Assembly: GCA_963170165.1 (NCBI GenBank)
Contig: CAUJGQ010000159.1
Span: forward strand, 1-46,100
Length of the DNA stretch: 46,100 bases
Direction of reading: 5' to 3'
Source: Chloroflexota bacterium
Lineage (GTDB): Bacteria > Chloroflexota > Dehalococcoidia > CAUJGQ01
The first letter of the stretch is position 1, and every line of letters starts with the position of its first letter. Positions 8,740 to 17,109 of the stretch are shown piece after piece. The notes below the pieces were generated by a model. The model was not told the DNA's origin, searched no databases, and saw only the letters and a program-made list of their open reading frames with translations. The translations under genes and the position numbers were made by a program.

Positions 8740-9273
8740 CTAGCTCTTGCGGCGGTCGAAGTCGTCGAGGTCGAGACTCTCGATGAAGTCGCGGAAGGCA
8801 GACATCCGCTCCAGTTCTTCCTCGCGCACCCGGGGACCGTTGCCCTCCGCCGGCCGTTCGGCGTCGTCCTGCTGATTGAGGAACACACCGGCCTTCTCCA
8901 GCACGACGTCTTCGGCGTAGATGGGCACGTGAGCGCGCACCGCCAGCGCGATCGCGTCGCTGGGACGCGAATCGACCTCCAGGGAGCGCCCGTTGACGTC
9001 CAGGACGATGCGGGCATAGAAGGTATCGTTGGCGAGATCATTGACGACGACGCTGGTGACACGGGCGCCCAGGGTATCGATCACGGTGCGCAACAGGTCA
9101 TGCGTGAGCGGTCGGACGATGTTGACTTCCTGCAGGCGCACGGCGATGGCTTCGGCCTCGTTGGGACCGATCCAAATGGGCAGGTACCGTTCGGCGTCCT
9201 TCTCTTTGAGAATGACCACGCGCTGATAGTTCATCAAGGAAACCCTGATGCTCTCGATGGTCAGTTCGATCAC
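8740..9273 (-). CDS. bifunctional nuclease domain protein (DUF151 family)
   Basis: A 177-residue protein of the bifunctional nuclease/DUF151 family (PF02577). The core reads MIELTIESIRVSLMNYQRVVILKEK, then YLPIWIGPNEAEAIAVRLQ, LTHDLLRTVIDTLGA, FYARIVLD and SRPSDAIALAVRAHVPIYAEDVVL, all in family order. Plant and bacterial members have reported DNase/RNase activity; the physiological substrate is unclear. The C-terminal ~45 residues are acidic and not conserved in my recollection of the family. The GTG at 9273 has GGGAGG 7 bases upstream and matches the conserved N-terminus. It has its own promoter in the gap from the MFS gene and precedes the atp promoter on the same strand. Confidence 0.88.
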   Translation of the reverse strand: MIELTIESIRVSLMNYQRVVILKEKDAERYLPIWIGPNEAEAIAVRLQEVNIVRPLTHDLLRTVIDTLGARVTSVVVNDLANDTFYARIVLDVNGRSLEVDSRPSDAIALAVRAHVPIYAEDVVLEKAGVFLNQQDDAERPAEGNGPRVREEELERMSAFRDFIESLDLDDFDRRKS

Positions 9274-9309
9274 AGCCGTACCTCCCGGCCACCGCCGGCC
9301 CCTACCGAA

Positions 9310-9338
9310 ATCATAGGGGCGCCCCTGTGGCCCGTCAA
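9310..9338 (-). promoter_or_regulatory. sigma70-type promoter of the bifunctional nuclease gene
   Basis: Minus-strand TTGACG (9333-9338), a 17-base spacer and TATGAT (9310-9315). The TGA inside the -35 hexamer is the stop codon of the upstream MFS gene. The expected transcript start is near 9303, leaving about a 30-base leader with the GGGAGG site. Confidence 0.65.
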
Positions 9339-10690
9339 CGAAACGGCTCGCCGGCGGCAGACTCGCTGCCCGGTCGTACCCGACGTTGCGGCCACCGGCC
9401 AATCACCGCCACCGCTGCTACGACCGGCGCAAACCCCAACAGGACGCCAGGTACACCGAACCGATCGGCGCAGGCGCCCGCCACCAGCAGCAACACCAGC
9501 GACGCGGCGTTTGCCAGCAACATCTGCGTGCCCAGATACCGGCCACGCATGGCGGCCGGCGCCCGCTCGTGAATGATCGTCTGCGCCGGCGCGTTGATCA
9601 GCGCATAGAAAAATCCCATCGGCACGGCGAATAGCATTGTCACGACCACCAACACTGACAGGTTGAGGGTGGCAAATCGCGGACGCTCGCTCCCCAGTCC
9701 GTCGATCCATTGTTGCGCCCCTGCCTGCTCCAAGAACTCTCCCACTACATCGACCGACGCCAGCGCCAGCAGCGCTGCCGCCGCGCCGGCCAAACCGATG
9801 GTGACGATCGCCTCCTTCTCCAGGTAGCGGCCGATTGTACCGAGCGCGCGTAACCCCAGCACCGCGCCGATTCCCACCGGCGCGAACACAAAGACGGCGT
9901 TGTCCGCCGCCACATCAAGGACGTCGTGGACAAAGCGCGGCACCAGCAGCCCGAACAGCATAGCCAGGCTGGCGCTCACGGTGAGCTGCGCCAGCGCCAC
10001 CTGCCCGGCGCGGTCGGCACGCAACGCGCGCAACACGTCGTCGATGTCGGTTGCCAGCTCCCGCGCAATCACCAGCGGACGGAATGGCTGCCGGCGGCGC
10101 TCCGGTTCGAATCCGCGCGGCAGCGCCGCCACCAGCAGCGCCGCCACCAGGTACAGCGCCGCCATCAGGCCAAAGTACAAATCCGGTCCGCCGGTCTTCA
10201 GCAGGGCCGGCGCCAGCACCACCAGCCCGAGGAACTGCGAGCCGGTTAGTGTGAGCTGAAACAGGGTGTTGGCGTTGATCAACCGTTCGCGCGGGACCAG
10301 CGCGGGTATCGTGGCGGACTCGGCAGGCGTGAAGAACTGGCCGGTGGCCGAGAAGACCAGTGTCAGCAGGAAGAGGGCGGGCACCCAGTGACCGGCCAGC
10401 ATGAATAGCAGCGCAAACACCGATCGCGCCAGGTTGGCGGCAATCATCACGGTGCGCTTGTGCCAGCGGTCTACCAGCACGCCGGCCGGGATGCTAAACA
10501 ACACCGACGGCAGCATGAATGCCAGGACCAGCAACGAACCGTTGACGCTGGAAGTGCTGCGCTCCGTTACTAGCACCAGGAGCACCAGCATCAGCCCGTT
10601 TTGCGCGGTCTGCGACAGCAACTGCGCGCCCCACAGACGCAGGAATCCGGGGTTTGCCAGCACGGAGCCAGCTGGCGCAGGTGCGCTCAC
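9335..10690 (-). CDS. MFS transporter, enterobactin-exporter/tetracycline-like efflux type
   Basis: A 451-residue major facilitator with about 12 predicted helices. The N-terminal half begins LANPGFLRLWGAQLLSQTAQNGL and has the A-like loop GVLVDRWHKRTVM between helices 2 and 3, as in the MFS_3/EntS branch of drug and siderophore exporters. A cytoplasmic stretch GFEPERRRQPF lies between the halves. The GTG at 10690 has GAGGAG 9 bases upstream; longer N-termini lack hydrophobic or family character. It is probably the last gene of pyrF-DUF951-MFS. The substrate cannot be deduced. Confidence 0.85.
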   Translation of the reverse strand: MSAPAPAGSVLANPGFLRLWGAQLLSQTAQNGLMLVLLVLVTERSTSSVNGSLLVLAFMLPSVLFSIPAGVLVDRWHKRTVMIAANLARSVFALLFMLAGHWVPALFLLTLVFSATGQFFTPAESATIPALVPRERLINANTLFQLTLTGSQFLGLVVLAPALLKTGGPDLYFGLMAALYLVAALLVAALPRGFEPERRRQPFRPLVIARELATDIDDVLRALRADRAGQVALAQLTVSASLAMLFGLLVPRFVHDVLDVAADNAVFVFAPVGIGAVLGLRALGTIGRYLEKEAIVTIGLAGAAAALLALASVDVVGEFLEQAGAQQWIDGLGSERPRFATLNLSVLVVVTMLFAVPMGFFYALINAPAQTIIHERAPAAMRGRYLGTQMLLANAASLVLLLVAGACADRFGVPGVLLGFAPVVAAVAVIGRWPQRRVRPGSESAAGEPFR

Positions 10691-10748
10691 GGTCTCGGGC
10701 TCCTCGGCGCAGTCAAGACGCCGGGGCACGGTTGCCAAGCATCCACGC

Positions 10749-10985
10749 TCAGTACCCTGGCGGCGCGGCGGCCGGCGGCTCTGGCAGCACCCGGCCGCGG
10801 CTGACAAATGACTTCATTCGTTTCTCCAGCTCGCGCCGCTCCAGCATGACCAGCCTGCCGCAGCGCAGGCACTTCACGCGGATGTCCGCGCCCAGCCGGA
10901 CGATCTGCCAGTCCGCACCGCCGCACGGGTGTGCCTTGCGCATCCGCACGACATCATCCATCAGGAACTCAACCGGACCGGCCAT
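10749..10985 (-). CDS. DUF951 zinc-ribbon-like small protein
   Basis: A 78-residue protein whose core DDVVRMRKAHPCGGADWQIVRLGADIRVKCLRCGRLVMLERRELEKR is the DUF951 signature. Three cysteines (PCGG and CLRC) could form part of a metal or nucleic-acid binding site. The family is common in Firmicutes and also occurs in Chloroflexota; its members are about 60-70 residues and have no established role, although genomic context often places them near translation or ribosome-associated genes. The ATG at 10985 follows GGGGGAG; an ATG eight codons later is an alternative start. It lies 28 bases after pyrF and 58 before the MFS gene on the same strand. Confidence 0.85.
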   Translation of the reverse strand: MAGPVEFLMDDVVRMRKAHPCGGADWQIVRLGADIRVKCLRCGRLVMLERRELEKRMKSFVSRGRVLPEPPAAAPPGY

Positions 10986-11013
10986 CGCCGCCCGCTCCCC
11001 CGCCCCGCGCACT

Positions 11014-11814
11014 TCAATCCAGCGCAGCATTGATCTCCAGGCGGAATCGGTCTGCTGCCTGCCGCGCTGCACTGCCGATGTCGCCACCGTCGCCGGCATA
11101 CAGCACCTGGCGCGAGGCGTTGACCAGCACACCGCCGCCTCGGCTATCAGCGGCGGCGCGGACCGCGGCGGTATCGCCACCCTGCGCGCCCAGACCTGGC
11201 ATCAGCAGCAGCATCTCCGGGCATATCGCCCGCAGACGGGCGGCGTCCTTTGGATAAGTGACACCAGCCACCAGACCGATATTGCCGTGGACGTTCCAGC
11301 CGTGCGCCTGCTCTGCCATTACTTCGTACAACGGCCGTCCACCGCCACCCGTGACGACGGTCAGATCCTGAAAATCCCGCGCGCCAGGATTCGAGCCGCG
11401 ACACCAGATGAACACGCCCCGCTCGGCGCGCCGGACAAACGGCTCAACCGTGTCCGCGCCGCCCCAAGCGTTGATCGTGATGGCGTCGAACCCCCACACG
11501 TCGAACAGCGCACGGGCGTATGCCTCGGCGGTATTGCCGATATCACCGCGCTTGGCGTCGCCCAGCACCGGCACACCAGCCGGTATCGCCTCGAGCGTCT
11601 GCTCCAGCACGTGGTAGCCGTCACGCCCCAGTGCCTCGAAGAAGGCGAGGTTGGGCTTGTAGCAGCAGACGAGATCCGCCGTCGATTCAATCACGGTTCG
11701 CAGGTAGCGTTCGGCGGCGATACCGCCCATGCGCGCTGGGTCGGGGTCGAGCCCCACACACAGAAACGAGCGGTTTCGCTCGGCCGCCGCCTGCCACTTC
11801 TCCCGGAACGTCAT
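11014..11814 (-). CDS. pyrF: orotidine 5'-phosphate decarboxylase, type 2
   Basis: Converts OMP to UMP, the last step of de novo pyrimidine synthesis. This 266-residue protein belongs to the longer type-2 PyrF branch common in Actinobacteria, Chloroflexota and Myxococcota. FLCVGLDPDP starts the barrel, and the catalytic Asp-Lys-Asp triad is in DAKRGDIGNT (Asp86, Lys88, Asp91). GVFIWCRGSNPGA and LLMPGLGAQGGD provide the phosphate-binding loops. The ATG at 11814 is preceded by an AGGCAGG site, whereas upstream in-frame starts lie in the divergent intergenic region. It heads a probable pyrF-DUF951-MFS operon. No other pyrimidine genes are in the window. Confidence 0.95.
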   Translation of the reverse strand: MTFREKWQAAAERNRSFLCVGLDPDPARMGGIAAERYLRTVIESTADLVCCYKPNLAFFEALGRDGYHVLEQTLEAIPAGVPVLGDAKRGDIGNTAEAYARALFDVWGFDAITINAWGGADTVEPFVRRAERGVFIWCRGSNPGARDFQDLTVVTGGGGRPLYEVMAEQAHGWNVHGNIGLVAGVTYPKDAARLRAICPEMLLLMPGLGAQGGDTAAVRAAADSRGGGVLVNASRQVLYAGDGGDIGSAARQAADRFRLEINAALD

Positions 11815-11884
11815 GTCGCTGCCTGCCTCCGCACCCCGCGCCCACAGTGTACGGGATGCCTCCCACCTCCCGGCACTCCACCCG

Positions 11885-11913
11885 TTGCCCAAGCGGACGC
11901 ACGCCCGTATGCT
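11885..11913 (+). promoter_or_regulatory. promoter of comB, predicting a leaderless transcript
   Basis: TTGCCC (11885-11890), a 17-base spacer and TATGCT (11908-11913) lie only six bases before the comB ATG at 11920. The usual initiation point, about seven bases past the -10, coincides with the A of the start codon, and no ribosome-binding site is present. Confidence 0.5.
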
Positions 11914-11919
11914 CGGCCC

Positions 11920-12669
11920 ATGCGAATCGATGTAGCACTTACACCGGGAATGCTGGAGCACGCGGGCACGCGCCTGTGCGTGGTGGTGGATGCGCTGCGC
12001 GCCACTTCATCGATGGTGACCATGCTGGCGCGCGGTGTACAGGAGATCGCAGTCGCCGGCAGCATCGCCGAAGCGCGGGAGCTGAAGGCGCGCATGCCGG
12101 AGCGGCTGCTGTGCGGCGAGTCCGGCGGGTTGCCCCCGGCTGGGTTCGATTATGGTAACTCCCCCAGTGAGTTCGCCGAGGCGGAACTGAACGGTCGCAC
12201 GGCGATTATGGCCACCAGCAACGGCACCCGCGCGTTGCTGGCCACCGCGGCGGCGCCGCTGACGCTCACGGGCAGCCTGCTCAATCGCGCCACGGCCGCG
12301 CGTGTGGCCGGAACCGTTGCGGAACAGCAAAGCTGGGATATCGCATTCGTCTGCGCGGGCAACGCGCTGGGCACGGCGTTCAGCCTGGAGGACACCGCTG
12401 TCTGCGGTGCGATCATCGAGCAGATCGTGGCCAACCGGCCGGTTGCGATTGATGACGTCGTGCTGACCGACACGGCGATGGCCGCCTACCGGCTCTGGCG
12501 ATCCTTCACCGCGCCACGCGCCGTTGTCGGCGAGCCGGTCCACGGCCAGCAACTCACCAAGCTGGGGCTGGCCAAGGACCTGGACTTCTGCGCGCAGCTC
12601 GACCGGTACGACGTCGCTCCACGGCTTTGCCGCAACGACGACGGGCTGATGGTCATCCGGGCAGGGTAG
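11920..12669 (+). CDS. comB: 2-phosphosulfolactate phosphatase family protein (ComB-like)
   Basis: A 249-residue ComB-family protein (PF04029). Recognisable blocks are VVVDALRATSSMVTMLARG, LLCGESGGLPPAGFDYGNSP, IMATSNGTRAL and FVCAGN followed by FSLEDTAVCGAI, matching the Mg-dependent phosphatase that dephosphorylates 2-phosphosulfolactate in coenzyme M synthesis of methanogens. Bacteria without coenzyme M also carry it; in those it may make sulfolactate or act on another phospho-acid, so the precise reaction here is uncertain. It is divergent from pyrF, lacks a ribosome site and probably has a leaderless message. It ends 13 bases from the convergent secreted protein gene. Confidence 0.82.
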   Translation: MRIDVALTPGMLEHAGTRLCVVVDALRATSSMVTMLARGVQEIAVAGSIAEARELKARMPERLLCGESGGLPPAGFDYGNSPSEFAEAELNGRTAIMATSNGTRALLATAAAPLTLTGSLLNRATAARVAGTVAEQQSWDIAFVCAGNALGTAFSLEDTAVCGAIIEQIVANRPVAIDDVVLTDTAMAAYRLWRSFTAPRAVVGEPVHGQQLTKLGLAKDLDFCAQLDRYDVAPRLCRNDDGLMVIRAG

Positions 12670-12682
12670 CGCCGAGGCTGGA

Positions 12683-15259
12683 TTACGGACGTCCCGCGCG
12701 TCCGGTAGCCGGTGGGGGTGGCAGCCCCGGCGGTGGTACGGGGACTCGGGCAGGCGCACCGGCGCGGACAGGCACCGGCAGCGGCGCGTTGGCGGGCGGG
12801 ACCGGCGACACGAAGGTAGTCTCGCTGCTCGCCTGCCGAGCGATGCGCAACAGCGCGGGCGGCAGTACGCCAGCCGGTGGCATCGGCGTACGGCCAATGG
12901 CCAGCGGCGGGCCTTGCCGCCGGTCGCCGGCCTCACGTACCACGGCAGGCGCTGGGCGCAGCGGTCCGGCGACCGCAGAGGTAGTGACCACCAGCGCCGC
13001 GCTCCAGGCGGTGCACGTGAAGCCGGTGCAGGCGCGCACGTGCACATAGTACGTCGTATTCGGCGTCGCCGGCATCAACGTCCACGAGGTCGTTGCTGCA
13101 GGTAAACGGACCGTCGTGTAGGCGGCTGGGGACGAGCGCGTCCAGGCGATATCATAGGCGGTCTCGCTGGACGCGTTGTCATTCCAGATGACATCCACAC
13201 TGGTGCTCGTCACTGCACTCACATCGAGTCCGGACGGCGGCGCCGGAGGAACCACGTTCGTGATCGCCACCGCGCCGGACCAGGCGGAGCAATTCACACC
13301 CGTGCAAGCGCGCACATGGTAGTAGCAGGACTCGCCTGCCACGGCGCTTGTATGGCTCCAGGCCGTTGTGCCGGCAGGCAGCGAGACAAACGTATAGCTG
13401 ATCGGAGCGGAGATCGTGTAGGCGATCTGGTAGTCAGATTCGGCCGTCGCCACGTCATCCCACAGCAGTGGCACGGCGCCGCCGGTGAGGCTGCCCGCGC
13501 GGACATTCGCCGGCGCCGCCGGAGTGTCCGCCGCCGTCGCCACCACGCCCGGTGTCCAGGCCGAGCAGACGGTGCCGGCACATGCGCGTACGTGGTAGAA
13601 GTACGTTGCTCCCACGGTCACGCCGGTGTGTGACCACGCGATAGAACCGGCGGGCAGGTTGACGAAGGCGTAGGCCACGGGTGCGGCTGGTGTCCACGCG
13701 ACCTGAATCGCTGTCTCGAACGACGAGGTGTCCGTCCAACCGATATCGATCTGTGCCGGCGACGAGGCAACCGTGTGCAGTCCTCCAGGGAGGGCTGGGC
13801 TCTCTCCGGGCGTGAATGCGATGCCGCCAGACCACGCCGAACAACCGGCAGCCCCACACGCGCGGACATGCGCGTAGTACGTCACGCCTGCCGTCAATGC
13901 AGCCAGCGTGTAGCTGGTGTCGTTGGCAGAGCGGTTGACGGTCACGTAGTTCAGCGGGCTGGATCGGGTCCAGACCAGCTGCATGGAGGTGTAGTAGGCG
14001 AGCAGATCCCAAGCAAGCTGGACCGAGCTGCTGCTGCTGCTCACTAGGCGTAGGTTCTGCGGGACGGGCGGAACCGCGCCAAGGCCGGTAACCACCTCCA
14101 GCCGCTGGATATCGGGCTGTCCGATCATATCCCGCCAAACGGGGATATAGACGCGGCCGTCAGCACCCGTCGCCGGCCGGGGGTCCATCCTATTTTGATC
14201 GGTGCTGGTGTAGCGCCACCAGATGCGCGTCCCGGTCACTCCGTCTACAGCGTGGATTGCGCCGCCGGCGTTCCACAGAATCGTGCCATCGGCGCCGATA
14301 ACCGGTGTGGTTCGATAGGCAGGCCACGAAGCGATTGCAGCAAAGCGCCATTTCATCGTGCCGTTCGGGTTGATGGCATACAGGGTGCCGCAGGCAATAT
14401 AGATGGTGCCATCGCCGCCGATGGTTGGGGCAAAGGGAAGCGCGCACTCGTCTCCCGGCTGCGGCGTGAACGTCCAACGGTGGGTGCCATCTGCGTTGAA
14501 GGCGACCAGGGCATCGGGCGGCATGATGTACACGGCGCTGTCCGGGCCGGCGATGGGCGATTGGTCGAACTGCGTCGTCGGGAACTGGTGACTCCATGCA
14601 CGCTGCCCATCCGGCTCGTAGGCCACCAGCAACCCCGAGGCGTCCGTCACGTAGATGCGGCCGTTGGGGGCCAGCGCTGGCGTTGCGGTGATGGTGGAGA
14701 CCGATGGGGAGTCCGCCCACCGCAGCGTGCCGTCCGCGTTGAGGGCGTGCAGGGACGTGTTCAACGCTCCCAGGTAGATGATCCCACCGGCTGTTACCGC
14801 TGCGGTTGCGGGATGCTCGCTGACGAAGACCTGGCTGCTCGCATTGGGCAAGTAAACCCAGCGCTGTGTGCCGTTCGCGTTGATGGCATACAGCTTCTCC
14901 ACGCCGATGCAGCCGATCTGGCAGCCGGACTGGTACGTCACGCCATGGACAAGGATGCCGCCGTCGGGCAGCAGCGCCGGGCGTGAGCTGCCCGGAACGA
15001 TATCCAGAGACAAACGCCTGTTGAGCGCCCCATTGGGGCTTATCGACGACAGCGATCCGCTGCTGTCGTAGTGTGCCCGGCCGGCGCCGATGTACACGGT
15101 ACCGTCCGGCGCAACGAGAGGTGGTCCCGGGATGCCCGGCAGGTCCCACGATTGCGTGGCCACTTGACCAGCCCGAGCGACCCGCGCGTCACCGGCAACA
15201 CGAACGGTGAGCCACACCAGCGCGAGCGCAACGAACGTCAGTCGCGTGAGCCTCTGCAT
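12683..15259 (-). CDS. secreted PQQ-like repeat and fibronectin type III protein
   Basis: An 858-residue exported protein. The signal peptide is MQRLTRLTFVALALVWLTV and ends near an ARA motif. Residues ~30-400 contain beta-propeller-type repeats of the PQQ-like kind, with recurrent patterns such as APDGTVYIGAG, GADGTILWNAGGAIHAVDG and LYAINPNGTMKWRF. Four fibronectin III domains follow (~397-760), each ending in a HVRAC-x-G-x-x-C-(S/T)-A-W motif that suggests a disulfide per domain. A Pro/Ala-rich tail of about 98 residues closes the protein; no sortase or membrane anchor is seen. The ATG at 15259 has GGGGAG 9 bases before it. The role is probably extracellular or surface; no enzyme domain is visible. 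Confidence 0.82.
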   Translation of the reverse strand: MQRLTRLTFVALALVWLTVRVAGDARVARAGQVATQSWDLPGIPGPPLVAPDGTVYIGAGRAHYDSSGSLSSISPNGALNRRLSLDIVPGSSRPALLPDGGILVHGVTYQSGCQIGCIGVEKLYAINANGTQRWVYLPNASSQVFVSEHPATAAVTAGGIIYLGALNTSLHALNADGTLRWADSPSVSTITATPALAPNGRIYVTDASGLLVAYEPDGQRAWSHQFPTTQFDQSPIAGPDSAVYIMPPDALVAFNADGTHRWTFTPQPGDECALPFAPTIGGDGTIYIACGTLYAINPNGTMKWRFAAIASWPAYRTTPVIGADGTILWNAGGAIHAVDGVTGTRIWWRYTSTDQNRMDPRPATGADGRVYIPVWRDMIGQPDIQRLEVVTGLGAVPPVPQNLRLVSSSSSSVQLAWDLLAYYTSMQLVWTRSSPLNYVTVNRSANDTSYTLAALTAGVTYYAHVRACGAAGCSAWSGGIAFTPGESPALPGGLHTVASSPAQIDIGWTDTSSFETAIQVAWTPAAPVAYAFVNLPAGSIAWSHTGVTVGATYFYHVRACAGTVCSAWTPGVVATAADTPAAPANVRAGSLTGGAVPLLWDDVATAESDYQIAYTISAPISYTFVSLPAGTTAWSHTSAVAGESCYYHVRACTGVNCSAWSGAVAITNVVPPAPPSGLDVSAVTSTSVDVIWNDNASSETAYDIAWTRSSPAAYTTVRLPAATTSWTLMPATPNTTYYVHVRACTGFTCTAWSAALVVTTSAVAGPLRPAPAVVREAGDRRQGPPLAIGRTPMPPAGVLPPALLRIARQASSETTFVSPVPPANAPLPVPVRAGAPARVPVPPPGLPPPPATGRAGRP

Positions 15260-15413
15260 CGCCCGTGTCTCCCCGGTCTGGCACGGTTGGCCCTGCCAGC
15301 GCCTCACGCGCGCATGCTACCGTGCGACCGTCCGCATGGTCGTACGGCTCACTCATATTTCGCTGACATGTGCGTGCGAGCCGGATAGGACCATAACGCG
15401 CAGGCGTTGCTGT

Positions 15414-17006
15414 TCAGTTGACGCGCTTGGCCAGGCCCGCCCAGTATGTATCGCGCAGCACAAACTTCTGAAGCTTGCCGGTGGCCGTGCGGGGCAGGCT
15501 GTCGATGAACTCCACGGAGGTCGGCGCCTTAAAGTGAGCCATGCGGGCGCGGCAGTGGGCGATGATCTCCGCTTCGGTAGCGGTCTGCCCGGCGCGCAAC
15601 ACCACCAGTGCCTTGGGCGTCTCTCCCCATCGCTCGCTCGGTACGCCGATGACGGCGCACTCCAGCACGGCCGGGTGCTGGTAAAGCACGTCTTCCACCT
15701 CGATGGAGGAGATATTCTCTCCGCCGGAGATAATCACATCCTTCTTGCGGTCGACGATGTTGATAGTGCGCTCGCTATCCCAGGTCGCCAGATCTCCCGT
15801 GTGAAACCAGCCGTTGATGATGACCTTGTCCGTCTCCTCTGGTTGCCGCCAGTAGCCTTTGAGGATGACGTTACCGCGCGCCACCACCTCGCCAATGCTC
15901 TGGTCGTCCATCGGCACGGGATGGTCCTCATCATCGACGACCCTCAGGTCCACGCCGATCATCTCCATGCCGGCGCGGTCCTGGATACGAATGCGCTCAG
16001 ATTCTTCGTAACCCTCCTGATGGGGCTTGAGGCGCGAGACAGTGAGGAAGGGGGAGGTCTCTGTCAGCCCATAGACCTGGATGAACCCCCAGCCAAGCTC
16101 GTCCTGCAGCTGCTTGATATAGGCGGCGGGCGGCGGCGCCCCAGCCACAATCAGCCGTGGCGATGTGGCAATGCGGTGCTGCTCCTTGTCAGGATGGTTG
16201 AGGATCGTTGACAGCACGGCTGGAGCCATACAGGCGATGGTGACGCTATGCCGCGCCATCAGCCGGAAGATGTCACCACCATCGATCTTGCGCAGCACGA
16301 CGTGACGGCCGCCCATGGCGGTGATGGCAAAGGGGGAACCCCAGCCGTTGGCGTGAAACATGGGCAACGTATGGAGGATGGTGTCCTGGTCGGTGATACC
16401 CAGGTGCATGATGAAGTTCAGCGCGTTGGCGTAGAGGTTACGGTGCGTCATCATCACGCCTTTGGGTCGCGCGGTGGTGCCAGAGGTATAGTTGAGCGTC
16501 GCCAGGTCGTTCTCGTCCAGACCGGGGGTTTCCGGCGCATCGGTGGACGCGGCGGCCAGCAGTGCATCGTAGTCCTGCCAGCCCGGCCGCATCACGTCGC
16601 CCGCGTATGACCAGGCGATGAAGTGCTTGACACCGGCCAGCTCACCTCGGATTTGCTCGGCTATTGGGAACAGCTCGCTATCGGTGATGAAGGCCACGGC
16701 CTCGGCGTGGTTGATGATGTACGTGAAGTCCGAGGGAACCAGCCGGTAGTTGAGCGGCACCAGCACGGCGCCGATGGCGGTGACGCCGTAGAAGCACTCA
16801 AGGAAGCGGTAATCGTTCGGCGCCAGCAGCACCACGCGGTCGCCCTTACCCACCCCCAGCGCCGCTAGCGCGTTCGCCAGCCGGTTGACCCGCTCCTGAA
16901 ACCGGCCGTAGGTCAGACGCACATCGCCATCGATGATCGCTTCCCGATCCGGGTACAGTTGCACCGCCCGGCGCAGGAAGTCGGAAACCAGCATCGGCAC
17001 TTCCAC
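15414..17006 (-). CDS. acyl-CoA synthetase (AMP-forming), long/medium-chain type
   Basis: A 530-residue ANL-superfamily ligase that activates a carboxylic acid to its CoA thioester by way of an acyl-AMP. The AMP-binding signature YTSGTTARPKGVMMTHRN occurs after residue ~175, the A5-type motif is GLTETSPF, the A7 motif is HTGDLA, and the C-terminal lysine motif is LPRTATGKLQKF. The QVYGLTE and WFHTGDLATWD contexts resemble fatty-acyl-CoA or 3-methylmercaptopropionate-type ligases; the substrate is not readable. The GTG at 17006 has GGGGAGG 7 bases upstream. It is flanked by the secreted repeat protein and the DUF4129 gene on the same strand but with gaps over 100 bases, so it is likely monocistronic. 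Confidence 0.92.
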   Translation of the reverse strand: MEVPMLVSDFLRRAVQLYPDREAIIDGDVRLTYGRFQERVNRLANALAALGVGKGDRVVLLAPNDYRFLECFYGVTAIGAVLVPLNYRLVPSDFTYIINHAEAVAFITDSELFPIAEQIRGELAGVKHFIAWSYAGDVMRPGWQDYDALLAAASTDAPETPGLDENDLATLNYTSGTTARPKGVMMTHRNLYANALNFIMHLGITDQDTILHTLPMFHANGWGSPFAITAMGGRHVVLRKIDGGDIFRLMARHSVTIACMAPAVLSTILNHPDKEQHRIATSPRLIVAGAPPPAAYIKQLQDELGWGFIQVYGLTETSPFLTVSRLKPHQEGYEESERIRIQDRAGMEMIGVDLRVVDDEDHPVPMDDQSIGEVVARGNVILKGYWRQPEETDKVIINGWFHTGDLATWDSERTINIVDRKKDVIISGGENISSIEVEDVLYQHPAVLECAVIGVPSERWGETPKALVVLRAGQTATEAEIIAHCRARMAHFKAPTSVEFIDSLPRTATGKLQKFVLRDTYWAGLAKRVN

Positions 17007-17109
17007 GGTGATACCTCCCCATTGGCTACACGCGTGGAACGAGGATAGGACGGCGCGGGTGAGGGGGGAAGAGCGCCGGCATGACGGCGGGCCCGGCTGG
17101 GCTGCCCGC

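Noticed and set aside
10102-10114. GGTTCGAATCC, like a tRNA T-arm
   Set aside because: The flanking bases do not form a T stem, and no acceptor or anticodon stem can be drawn. It encodes part of the MFS loop GFEPERRRQ on the other strand.
10654-11919. Long in-frame extension upstream of comB
   Set aside because: It crosses pyrF and DUF951 on the other strand. The promoter and family start place comB at the ATG at 11920.
12007-13047. 346-codon minus-strand open frame across comB
   Set aside because: It overlaps comB and the tail of the secreted repeat protein gene and shows no recognisable protein pattern.
15278-15299. CTGGCA...TGCCAG hairpin upstream of the secreted repeat protein
   Set aside because: Six pairs, long loop and no T run; such short stems are expected by chance in this composition.
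15395-15408. AACGC-GCAG-GCGTT hairpin after the acyl-CoA ligase
   Set aside because: Only five pairs with no T tract; too weak to be called a terminator.
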